Assembly (NCBI RefSeq): GCF_014298075.1
Contig: NZ_CP060418.1
Location: forward strand, 2,790,001 to 2,854,000
DNA: 64,000 bases
Source: Enterobacter sp. JUb54
Lineage (GTDB): Bacteria; Pseudomonadota; Gammaproteobacteria; Enterobacterales; Enterobacteriaceae
Reading direction: 5' to 3'
The notes beneath the pieces are model-generated. The model was given only the letters and a program-made list of their open reading frames with translations, made no database searches and had not been told where the DNA came from. Position numbers and translations under genes: made by a program. Of this stretch, positions 42,505-50,757 are shown in pieces. Numbering within the stretch: the first letter of the stretch is position 1; each line of letters opens with the position of its first letter.

Positions 42505-44193
42505 ATGAGCGGGCAAAAACAGGTGGATGTGCTGGTGGTCGGCTCCGGCGCCGCGGGGCTTGCAGCCGCGGTAACCGCCGCCCTCAACGGCGCCAGCGTG
42601 CTGCTGGCGGAAAAGGAGTCGGTGATTGGCGGCACCAGCGCCTGGTCTGGCGGCTGGCTGTGGATCCCGCAGAATCCGCTGGCCCGCGAAGAGGGCATTC
42701 AGGAGGATGACGACGCGCCGTTGACCTATTTGCAGCATGAAATGGGCGGACAGCCCGCCGATGCCCGCCTGCTCAACTTCCTGCAGTATGGCCCGGAGAT
42801 GATTGATTTCTTCCGCCGCCATACCGCGGTGCAGTTTCTCTCCGGCAGTAAAATGCCCGACTTTCATACCTCGCCGGGCTACGCCCAGGGCGGACGCTCG
42901 GTGACCGCGCAACCCTACGATGGGCGTCTGCTGGGGGACTGGCTGCATCGTCTGCGCCCGCCGCTGGAAACCATCAGCCTCGCCGGCATGGGCATCGCCG
43001 GCGGCGCCGATATGGCGCACTTTTTTAACGCCACCCGCTCACCGCGATCGGCGCTGTATGCCGCCCGGCGTCTGCTGCGCCACGGATGGCAACGGCTGCG
43101 CGCCGGACGCGGGCAGCATCTGGTTAACGGCAACGCGCTGATGGCGCGTCTGCTGCGCTCGGCCCTCGATGCCGGGGTTACCATGATGTTGAATGCCCCG
43201 GTGGTGCGGCTGCTGACCAGCGATGACGGCGTCAACGGCGCGGTGCTTCGTACTGATGACGGTGAGATGACGGTTCACGCCAGCAAGGTGATCCTTGCCT
43301 GCGGCGGCTTCCCTCACGATCGCCAGCGTCTGGCGCAACATGTGCCGCACGCCGCGGACGGCTATGGCCACTTCTCCGCCGCCCCGCCGGGCAATCAGGG
43401 CGAGGGGATCCGCCTCGGGGAGTCGGTCGGCGGTCAGTTCGATACCACCCTGCAGCACGCCATGGCCTGGGCGCCGGTCTCCCGGGTAACCCTTGCCAGC
43501 GGCCTGCAGCTGGTCTTCCCGCATCTGGTCGAACGGGCGAAGCCGGGGTTTATCGCCGTCCTGCCTGACGGCACGCGCTTCACCAACGAAGCCGACTCTT
43601 ATCATGACTTTATCGCCGCGCTGCTGGCGGCCACCCCGCCGGGTGAGCAGCCAAACGCGTGGCTTATCGCCGACAGCCGGGCCCTGCGCCGTTACGGTCT
43701 GGGCCATGCGCGGCCGTTTCCCTTTTCACCGGCGGCATGGCTGCGCACGGGCTATCTTCGCACGGCGGATACGCTGGCCGGGCTGGCGGAACAATGCGCC
43801 ATCGATGCCGGGCAGCTGACCGCCACGGTGGCCCGCTTTAATACTTTCGCCGCCCAAGGCGAAGACCCGGAGTTTCAACGTGGTGCCTCGGCCTACAACC
43901 GGGCGCAGGGTGATGCCAGCCATCCGCATCATCCGACGCTCGGGCCGCTGACCCAGGCCCCGTTTTATGCCGTGCGTATTCTGCCCGGTTCACTGGGCTC
44001 GTTTAGCGGGCTGAAAACAGATGAACAGGCACGGGTTCTCGATGCGCAGCAGCAACCGATTTCAGGCCTGTATGCCATTGGCAACGATATGTCGAGCGTG
44101 ATGCAGGGTTACTACCCCAGCGGCGGTATCACCCTCGGCCCGGCGATGACCTTTGGCTATCTGGTCGGTAAAAACTGGCAGCAAACACAATAA
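42505..44193 (+). CDS. KstD-type FAD-dependent dehydrogenase (desaturase) 2
   Basis: A 562-residue paralogue of the flavoprotein two genes upstream. It has the N-terminal FAD loop (VGSGAAGLAAAV), the segment IGGTSAWSGGWLWIPQNP and C-terminal YYPSGGITLGPAMTFGYL, where Tyr537 and Gly541 again match the KstD catalytic positions. The two copies are clearly diverged, so they probably carry out different steps, for example successive desaturations of one ring. Start ATG 42505 follows AAGGGGCCGGAG ten bases after the NIPSNAP stop. Confidence 0.82.
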   Translation: MSGQKQVDVLVVGSGAAGLAAAVTAALNGASVLLAEKESVIGGTSAWSGGWLWIPQNPLAREEGIQEDDDAPLTYLQHEMGGQPADARLLNFLQYGPEMIDFFRRHTAVQFLSGSKMPDFHTSPGYAQGGRSVTAQPYDGRLLGDWLHRLRPPLETISLAGMGIAGGADMAHFFNATRSPRSALYAARRLLRHGWQRLRAGRGQHLVNGNALMARLLRSALDAGVTMMLNAPVVRLLTSDDGVNGAVLRTDDGEMTVHASKVILACGGFPHDRQRLAQHVPHAADGYGHFSAAPPGNQGEGIRLGESVGGQFDTTLQHAMAWAPVSRVTLASGLQLVFPHLVERAKPGFIAVLPDGTRFTNEADSYHDFIAALLAATPPGEQPNAWLIADSRALRRYGLGHARPFPFSPAAWLRTGYLRTADTLAGLAEQCAIDAGQLTATVARFNTFAAQGEDPEFQRGASAYNRAQGDASHPHHPTLGPLTQAPFYAVRILPGSLGSFSGLKTDEQARVLDAQQQPISGLYAIGNDMSSVMQGYYPSGGITLGPAMTFGYLVGKNWQQTQ

Positions 44194-44273
44194 AAACAAG
44201 GCAATAAACAACATCTTACCAGGGACGGCAGTACACATAACAACAATCACCTGTAACTGTACCGGAGCCTTTT

Positions 44274-45092
44274 ATGAACATGCGTACCCTGTCACTCGCC
44301 GCCCTCACCGTGCTCGACGTTCCGCCCCCGGAACAGGTGCGGATCGCGGCAAAAACCGGTTTTACCCACGTCGGCCTGCGCCTGCTTCCCGCCACGCCGA
44401 CCGATCCTGACTACGATATGCTCGGCGACACCGCCACCGTGCGCAACACCCTGGCAGCGTTAATGGAGACCGGTATCCAGGTATCGGACGTTGAAATCCT
44501 GCGTCTGACTCACGACTTTGCGATCGACGCGCGGTTGAACTGTTTTCTCGAAACCGCCGCGCGGCTGGGAGCCCGCCAGGTACTGGTGGCCGGCAATGAC
44601 GATAACCTGACACGCAGTGCGCAGAACCTTGCCACGCTCGCAGAAGCGGGCCAGGCCTACGGGTTAACCATGAATCTGGAGCCGATGCCGTGGACCTGCT
44701 TACGCACCCTCGCCGACGCCCAGCGGCTGATTGCCGCCAGCGGGCGTTCGGACATCGGCATTCTGGTTGATGCCATCCATTTCTGGCGCGCCGGAGAGTC
44801 GCTCTCCAGCCTCGCCACCCTGCCGCCGTCATGCCTCAACTATATGCAGCTGTGCGATGCCCCGGCGCAGACCCCCGATAACGAACAGGAGCTGATCCGC
44901 CAGGCGCGGTCCGCGCGCAACGTCCCCGGTGAAGGTGGGCTGGATCTGCACGGCCTGATGTCCGCGCTGCCGACCACGCTGCCGGTATCGCTGGAAGTTC
45001 CGTTAAGCGGTGACCAGGGCGCCCTGCCGGCCCTCACCCGCGCACAGTTACTGTTCAACGCCGCGCAGGCTTACCTGCGTCCCTGCGCATAA
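44274..45092 (+). CDS. Xylose-isomerase-like TIM-barrel protein (isomerase or dehydroshikimate dehydratase type)
   Basis: A 272-residue TIM-barrel protein of the sugar phosphate isomerase/epimerase (AP endonuclease 2) superfamily. Likely metal-ligand acids and histidine appear in MNLEPMPW, VDAIHFWRAG, and SLEVPL at strand ends. The family includes 3-dehydroshikimate dehydratases (AsbF/QuiC) and ketose epimerases; with a shikimate-dehydrogenase-like gene in the same operon, a dehydratase or isomerase acting on a ring ketone is plausible. GGAGCC precedes ATG 44274; ATG 44280 is a possible alternative. An 80-base gap precedes it, the largest in the operon. Confidence 0.75.
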   Translation: MNMRTLSLAALTVLDVPPPEQVRIAAKTGFTHVGLRLLPATPTDPDYDMLGDTATVRNTLAALMETGIQVSDVEILRLTHDFAIDARLNCFLETAARLGARQVLVAGNDDNLTRSAQNLATLAEAGQAYGLTMNLEPMPWTCLRTLADAQRLIAASGRSDIGILVDAIHFWRAGESLSSLATLPPSCLNYMQLCDAPAQTPDNEQELIRQARSARNVPGEGGLDLHGLMSALPTTLPVSLEVPLSGDQGALPALTRAQLLFNAAQAYLRPCA

Positions 45093-45102
45093 GGAAAAGC
45101 CG

Positions 45103-46470
45103 ATGACACAGACTCAACGCCTGGATGTCAGAGAGTTAATCAACCGCAATCCGCTCAGCCGCTTTCAGAAACTGGTGGTTTTCTTAGGCTTCTGCGTGAT
45201 TGCCCTCGATGGTTTTGATATTGCGATCATGGGGTTTATCGCCCCGACGCTGAAGCATGAATGGGGCGTCAGCAACTATGAACTCGGGTTTGTCATTAGC
45301 GCCGCGCTGATTGGCCTGGCGCTGGGGGCCATGCTGTCCGGGCCGCTCGCCGACTGGCTGGGGCGCAAAAAAATCATCATCAACAGCGTCTTTTTCTTCG
45401 GCTTCTGGACCATTGCTACCGCCTTCTCTCACAACATCGAACAGATGGTTTTCTTCCGCTTTATGACCGGGCTGGGGCTGGGCGCGGCGATGCCCAATAT
45501 CGGCACCCTGGTGTCGGAGTATGCCCCCGAGCGCCAGCGATCCTTTCTGATTACGGTGATTTTTTGCGGGTTTACCTTCGGCGCTGCCGCAGGCGGGTTT
45601 TCCGCCTCATGGCTGATCCCGCAGTTTGGCTGGCATTCGCTGATGGCGCTCGGCGGGATCCTGCCGCTGCTGTTTGCGCCGCTGCTGATCTGGCTGCTGC
45701 CGGAGTCGGTGCGTTTTCTGGTGGTCAAAGGTGCGCCCGCGGCTCGTATCCGCAAGATCCTGCAGCAGCTCTATCCGGGGCAGATCGCCGATGATGCCGA
45801 ATTCACCCTCCCGACCCAGCCCGTTCATGGCAGCGCCATGCGTCTTGTCCTCTCCCGCCAGTATCGCCTCGGTTCCATGATGCTGTGGCTGGTCTATTTT
45901 ATGGGGCTGTTTCTGGTCTATATCCTCGGCAGCTGGCTGCCGACGCTGGTAAAAGAGGTTGGGCTCACCGTCAGTCAGGCGGCCATCATGACCGCCATTT
46001 ATCAGGCCGGCGGCACCGTCGGTTCCCTGTTTGCCGGATGGCTGATGGACCGCATTAACCCGCATCGGGCGCTGGGGCTGATTTATGCCATCGGCGGCCT
46101 GTTTACCATGGCGATGGGCTATGCCGCAGCCAGCTTTACGCTGCTGTGCCTGCTGGCCTTCGTCAGCGGGGCCTGCCTCAACGGCGCCAATACCGGCATG
46201 AACGCGCTCTCCGCCCGCTACTATCCGACCCAGGCCCGCGCCACCGGCTCCAGCTGGATGCACGGCGTTGGCCGGATCGGCGCGATCCTCAGCGCCTTTG
46301 CCGGCGCCGAGATGATGGCGCTAAATCTCAGCTTCGAAAGCGTGTTCTTAATTCTCGGGATCCCGGCGGCGCTAACCGTGATTGGGCTACTCATCAAAGG
46401 GCTGTTTGCCACCGATGCCGATGCGCAACCCGCCTCCCCTTCTTCTCCCTCAATAAGGAGCTTGTCGTGA
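45103..46470 (+). CDS. Aromatic acid:H+ symporter-type MFS transporter
   Basis: A 455-residue, 12-helix MFS importer of the AAHS family (PcaK, BenK, MhpT). First helix motif LDGFDIAIMGF carries the aspartates typical of these carriers, and the loop 2-3 motif A is GPLADWLGRKK. It probably brings an aromatic or hydroaromatic acid across the inner membrane with protons, which gives the best clue to the operon substrate. Start ATG 45103 after AAGGAAAAG. Its TGA overlaps the GTG of the next gene. Confidence 0.87.
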   Translation: MTQTQRLDVRELINRNPLSRFQKLVVFLGFCVIALDGFDIAIMGFIAPTLKHEWGVSNYELGFVISAALIGLALGAMLSGPLADWLGRKKIIINSVFFFGFWTIATAFSHNIEQMVFFRFMTGLGLGAAMPNIGTLVSEYAPERQRSFLITVIFCGFTFGAAAGGFSASWLIPQFGWHSLMALGGILPLLFAPLLIWLLPESVRFLVVKGAPAARIRKILQQLYPGQIADDAEFTLPTQPVHGSAMRLVLSRQYRLGSMMLWLVYFMGLFLVYILGSWLPTLVKEVGLTVSQAAIMTAIYQAGGTVGSLFAGWLMDRINPHRALGLIYAIGGLFTMAMGYAAASFTLLCLLAFVSGACLNGANTGMNALSARYYPTQARATGSSWMHGVGRIGAILSAFAGAEMMALNLSFESVFLILGIPAALTVIGLLIKGLFATDADAQPASPSSPSIRSLS

Positions 46471-47486
46471 GCAAAATGGGTCTTGCCGTTATCGGCGCGG
46501 GCGCCATCGGGCGCAAACATATCGCGGTGATCCGCAACAATCCGCAGGTGGAGCTTGTGGCCCTCGCCGACCCTTCGCCGCAGGCACAGGCGCTGGCGCA
46601 GTCTCTGGGCGTGGCGTGGTATGACAGCGTGGAGACCATGCTCGAGACCGCGCGCCCTCAGGGAGTCATCAATGCCACGCCCAACAAGCTGCATGTTCCC
46701 TGCGCCCTCGCCTGTATTGAACGTCGGATCCCGGTGCTGGTTGAAAAGCCGGTCGCCGACTCCCCGGAAGGCGCCAGAGCGCTGGTCGATGCCGCCGCGC
46801 GCCATCAGGTTCCGGTACTGGTGGGCCATCACCGGCGGCATAACGCGCTTATCGCCGCCGCCAGGGCGTTGATTGACAGCGGTCAACTGGGCCGCATCGT
46901 CAGCGTCTCTGCGCACTGGATTTTGCAAAAGCCGGACGACTATTTTGATGTCGCCTGGCGACGCGAACCCGGCGCCGGGCCGCTGTTGGTCAACCTGGTG
47001 CACGATATTGACCTGATGCGCTATCTGTTTGGCGAAATCGAGCAGGTACAGGCCTTTACGTCCCACGCCGTGCGGCAGTTCGCCAATGAAGACAGCGCGG
47101 TGGTTAACCTGCGTTTCAGCAGCGGAGCGCTGGGTAGCGCGGTACTCACCGACTGCGGCGTCGGCCCCTGGAGCTGGGAGATGAACTCAGGGGAAAATGC
47201 TATCTACGCCCACACCCCGGAAAACTGCTATCTGATCTCCGGCACCCTCGGCGCGCTGGCGATCCCGCAGATGCAGTGGTGGCGCTACGGCGAAGAGCGC
47301 GGCTGGCTGCATCCGCTGCAGAGCGACCGGCTCAGCGTCGAGCCTATCGATCCGTTCGAATTGCAGTTGCGCCACTTTATCCGGGTGATCGCCGGCGAGG
47401 AGCAACCGCTGATCGATGCCGCCGACGCGCTCCGGTCGCTGGAGGTGATTGCCGCCATTCAGCAGGCAGCAGGCGAAACGGCCTGA
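46467..47486 (+). CDS. Gfo/Idh/MocA-family NAD(P)-dependent oxidoreductase 1
   Basis: A 339-residue dehydrogenase: N-terminal Rossmann fold (AVIGAGAIGRKHIAVI), the family motif EKPVADSPEGA with catalytic lysine, and a C-terminal alpha/beta domain with LVHDIDLMRYLFG. Family members oxidise hydroxyl groups of sugars, cyclitols or related ring compounds. A GTG start at 46467, six bases after AAGGAG and overlapping the transporter stop by four bases, is better than ATG 46476. Last gene of the operon, before a strong terminator. Confidence 0.85.
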   Translation: MSKMGLAVIGAGAIGRKHIAVIRNNPQVELVALADPSPQAQALAQSLGVAWYDSVETMLETARPQGVINATPNKLHVPCALACIERRIPVLVEKPVADSPEGARALVDAAARHQVPVLVGHHRRHNALIAAARALIDSGQLGRIVSVSAHWILQKPDDYFDVAWRREPGAGPLLVNLVHDIDLMRYLFGEIEQVQAFTSHAVRQFANEDSAVVNLRFSSGALGSAVLTDCGVGPWSWEMNSGENAIYAHTPENCYLISGTLGALAIPQMQWWRYGEERGWLHPLQSDRLSVEPIDPFELQLRHFIRVIAGEEQPLIDAADALRSLEVIAAIQQAAGETA

Positions 47487-47492
47487 TCCGCT

Positions 47493-47526
47493 GCAGGTAC
47501 GGCCGCTCGCTGTACCTGCTTTTTTC
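47493..47526 (+). terminator. Terminator of the IclR-linked catabolic operon
   Basis: GCAGGTAC/GTACCTGC hairpin (GCAGGTACGG...CTGTACCTGC, 47493-47519) followed by six T residues, seven bases after the stop codon. Confidence 0.88.
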
Positions 47527-47905
47527 ATTTTTCATTTGCTGATAGCAGGTAAAAAAGAAAATAAATTTCAATATGTTTTAAAATGAAAATATCATGCCTT
47601 ATCGATTCACCTCACAGTTTCCCCACTCTTCTGCTGTATTCTTGCCAGTCTCATTAATAACACCATGGTTAATACGCTGATTTTCTGCGCTATTAATGGC
47701 ATTTAACCGCTTTTATGTAAATGTTAAACGTTATTTATGATCTTTATCATTTTTAGATCCTCATCTCACAAATAAAAATTTAATTTCATATAATAGATAA
47801 ATGAAATAAACATTTTCATTTATTGCTAACCATTCTTCAGGATGAGGTTGTGTCGGTGGCGCCGGCGCAGAGGTCCTTACGTGTTCCCCGACTAAGGAAT
47901 AGACT
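47527..47905. promoter_or_regulatory. AT-rich control region of the GPH transporter gene
   Basis: About 380 gene-free bases with repeated TTTCAT/ATGAAA motifs: near 47525-47536, 47582-47591, 47783-47788, 47801-47806 and 47814-47819. The best inverted repeat is ATAAATGAA (47797-47805) / TTCATTTAT (47815-47823). This resembles KdgR-type boxes (AATGAAA...TTTCATT), though the spacer is two bases longer than the usual five. It should contain the promoter of the downstream symporter. Confidence 0.45.
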
Positions 47906-49306
47906 ATGAGTGAACAACAGCTCCTTCTCTCTCCCACAGCAACGCGTGGCGATAAACTGACCTGGACCACCCGAATCGCCTATGGCGGTGGCGATACCGC
48001 CTGCAACGTCGTGTTTGGCATGATCGGCACGGTGTTAACGCTGTTCTATACCGATTACGTCGGGATCAGCATCGCGACGGTGGGCCTGGTAATGCTGATA
48101 TCACGTCTGTTTGATGGCGTCTCGGATGTGATCATGGGCCTGGTGGTGGAGCGCACCAACTCAAAATGGGGCAAATCCCGCCCCTGGCTGCTGTGGATGA
48201 GCGTTCCCTACGCCCTGTCGGCGATCCTGCTGTTCACCGTGCCACAGACCACCGCAACGCTGCAGTTCATCTATCTGCTGGTGGCCTATAACTTCTGCAC
48301 CACCATTTGCTACACCGCGATCAACCTCCCTTACGGCAGCCTCTCGGCCATGATGACCCGTACCTCATGGGAGAGGGATTTACTCAGTATCACCCGCATG
48401 TCGATGTCCCCCTTCGGGCGCATCCTCGCCGTGGCCTGTACGTTGCCGCTGGTGAAATATTTCGGCGATGACCAGGCCGCATGGATCAAAACCATGGCGA
48501 TTTGGGCGTTTCTGGCGTTGTTGCTGCTGCTGTTCTGTTTCTATCAGTGTGAAGAGAAAGTGGTGATCAAAGCACGGGAAAAACAGGGGAAAGTGCCGGT
48601 CAAAACCCAGCTCAGCGCCCTGTTCCGTAACCAGTACTTCTGGGCCAGCGCGATTCTGTGGACCGCCCAGAGCGTCTACTACACCGTGGTGGGGATCGCC
48701 ATGCCTTACTACTGCCGCTATGTGCTCGGCGATGACACCTTCTACAGTTCCATTTTCGTGGCCGAAACCGCCTGTATCATTATTTTCACCTTTCTCAGCT
48801 CTATCCCCATCCGCAAGTACGGTAAACGCAACGTGGCCCTGTGCGGGATTGTACTGGCGACGCTGGGTCAGGTGATGTTTATGTTTAGCTCCGGCGACTA
48901 CCACGCCACTCTGGCAAACGCCATTATTCGCGGCATCGGCTTCGCGCCGCTGAACGCCGTACTCTTTGGCTTCTGTGGCGACGCCGTCGAATTCGGCCAG
49001 TGGAAGACCCGGGTCAGACAAGAGGGGATGATTTTCTCCGCCGGCTCGGTTGGGACCAAGCTTGGCGCCGGGATCGCGGCGGCGGTGATCTCCGGCCTGC
49101 TCAGCATGGCGGGCTACGTCAGCTCCAGCAGCGGTGCAGGCGTTCAGCCGCAAACGGCGATCGATATGATCAACCATGTTTACGTCTACGGCTCATTCTT
49201 CCTGTGGATCATCGTCATTATTACCCTGCTGTTTTACCGCCTGGACCGACAGTATCCGCAGATCATGGACGAGCTAAAACGGCGCGAGGCGCGCGGCGAG
49301 ATGTAG
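47906..49306 (+). CDS. GPH-family glycoside/pentoside/hexuronide:cation symporter
   Basis: A 466-residue, 12-helix carrier of the MelB/YicJ group. The N-terminal motif YGGGDTACNVVFGMIGTVLTLFYTDY and the loop FDGVSDVIMGLVVERTNSKWGKSRPWLL are family marks. It imports a sugar, glycoside or uronide with Na+ or H+. Start ATG 47906 follows CTAAGGAATAGACT. The substrate is unknown. It is followed 117 bases later by a dehydrogenase of the Gfo/Idh/MocA family, probably in the same transcript. No regulator gene is linked. Confidence 0.86.
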   Translation: MSEQQLLLSPTATRGDKLTWTTRIAYGGGDTACNVVFGMIGTVLTLFYTDYVGISIATVGLVMLISRLFDGVSDVIMGLVVERTNSKWGKSRPWLLWMSVPYALSAILLFTVPQTTATLQFIYLLVAYNFCTTICYTAINLPYGSLSAMMTRTSWERDLLSITRMSMSPFGRILAVACTLPLVKYFGDDQAAWIKTMAIWAFLALLLLLFCFYQCEEKVVIKAREKQGKVPVKTQLSALFRNQYFWASAILWTAQSVYYTVVGIAMPYYCRYVLGDDTFYSSIFVAETACIIIFTFLSSIPIRKYGKRNVALCGIVLATLGQVMFMFSSGDYHATLANAIIRGIGFAPLNAVLFGFCGDAVEFGQWKTRVRQEGMIFSAGSVGTKLGAGIAAAVISGLLSMAGYVSSSSGAGVQPQTAIDMINHVYVYGSFFLWIIVIITLLFYRLDRQYPQIMDELKRREARGEM

Positions 49307-49423
49307 CCCGGTAGTGAGCACCAACCATCGCGCGACTCACAGCCAAAACTGGTCCGTGGGTCGCCTTTATCTGTTATCGGCTGTTTGTAGTTTTTATATG
49401 TCGTTTCTATACAGGAGATCACC

Positions 49424-50602
49424 ATGTTAAACGGCACCAAACCCCTGTCTCGCTCCCTGCGTTGGGGCATGGTCGGCGGCGGATCCACCAGCCAGATTGG
49501 CTACAGCCACCGCTCTGCCGCGCTGCGCGATAATGTCTTCACTCTGCTGGCCGGCGCATTTGATATTGATGCTGAACGCGGGCGCCAGTTTGGCGAGCAG
49601 CTCGGGGTGATGCCGGAACGCTGCTACGCCGACTACCAGACGCTGTTTCGCGAAGAAGCGCTGCGCCCTGACGGGATTGAAGTCGTCTCGGTGACCACGC
49701 CGAACAATACCCATTTCGCCATCACCAAAGCAGCGCTGGAGGCAGGGCTGCACGTGGTGTGTGAAAAACCGCTGTGCTTTACCGCCGCCGAAGCTCAGGA
49801 GCTGCTGGCCTTAAGCAGAAAGCACAATAAAATCGTCGGCGTCACCTACGGCTACGCCGGTTATCAGATGATTCAGCAGGCGCGGCAGATGATTGCAGAC
49901 GGCCTGCTCGGGCAGATCCGCATTATCACGATGCAGTTTGCCCACGGATTCCATAATGAAGCCGTCGAACTGCAGGCAGAGTCGACCCGCTGGCGCGTGA
50001 CCCCTAAGTATGCCGGCCCGAGCTATGTGCTGGGCGACCTCGCCACCCACCCGCTGTTTGTCGCCGAAACCATGGTGCCTCATCTCAACATTCGCCGTCT
50101 GATGTGTTCCCGCCAGAGCTTCGTGAAATCCCGGGCGCCGCTGGAAGATAACGCCTTCGTGCTGATGGAATATGATAACGGCGCCGTCGGCTCCATGTGG
50201 ACCAGCGCGGTGAACAGCGGAGCGATGCACTCGCAAAAGGTGCGGGTTGTCGGTGAAAAAGCCAGTATCGAATGGTGGGACGAACGCCCTAACCAACTGA
50301 GCTATGAGGTACAGGGCGAACCGGCGCGGGTTCTCGAGCGCGGCATGAATTATCTCAGTCCCGCAGCGCTGGCAGAGGACCGCATTGGCGGCGGCCATCC
50401 CGAAGGGCTGTTTGAAGCCTGGGCAAACCTCTATCGTCGCTATGCGCTGGCCATAGATGCCATGGACCGCAACGATCGCGCCTTCCTGGAAAACTTCTGG
50501 TATCCGGACGTTGAGGCGGGCCTGCACGGGGTGTACTGGGTTGAACAGTGCGTCAAATCCGCCGACGCGGGCAGCCAGTGGGTTGACTTTAATTTACAAT
50601 AA
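49424..50602 (+). CDS. Gfo/Idh/MocA-family oxidoreductase 2
   Basis: A 392-residue dehydrogenase: N-terminal Rossmann fold (WGMVGGGSTSQIGYSHR), CEKPLCFTAAEA with catalytic lysine, and a C-terminal domain (YVLGDLATHPLFVAETM; GGHPEGLFEAWANLYRRYA). The SQIGYSHR segment and length place it in a branch that contains enzymes acting on sugars, inositols or glycosides (oxidation at C3 is common). Distinct from the paralogue 2 kb upstream. GGAGATCACC precedes ATG 49424. Presumed to act on what the upstream symporter imports. Confidence 0.85.
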   Translation: MLNGTKPLSRSLRWGMVGGGSTSQIGYSHRSAALRDNVFTLLAGAFDIDAERGRQFGEQLGVMPERCYADYQTLFREEALRPDGIEVVSVTTPNNTHFAITKAALEAGLHVVCEKPLCFTAAEAQELLALSRKHNKIVGVTYGYAGYQMIQQARQMIADGLLGQIRIITMQFAHGFHNEAVELQAESTRWRVTPKYAGPSYVLGDLATHPLFVAETMVPHLNIRRLMCSRQSFVKSRAPLEDNAFVLMEYDNGAVGSMWTSAVNSGAMHSQKVRVVGEKASIEWWDERPNQLSYEVQGEPARVLERGMNYLSPAALAEDRIGGGHPEGLFEAWANLYRRYALAIDAMDRNDRAFLENFWYPDVEAGLHGVYWVEQCVKSADAGSQWVDFNLQ

Positions 50603-50612
50603 GTGCTACCGG

Positions 50613-50633
50613 CCAGTGGGGCTTCCCCACTGG
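50613..50633 (+). terminator. Terminator after the second Gfo/Idh/MocA gene
   Basis: CCAGTGGGG/CCCCACTGG hairpin followed by TTTCGTTATTTT, 11 bases after the stop. It marks the right edge of the accessory segment. Confidence 0.75.
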
Positions 50634-50757
50634 TTTCGTTATTTTCCCCACGCTTACCTCACCCTGCAACAGAGTCGTAATATCTGTTAAACAAACATTT
50701 ATTTACGCTTCTGGCCGCCACCACTACACTAGTCGCAGTTTTTAGATTGAGGTGGTA

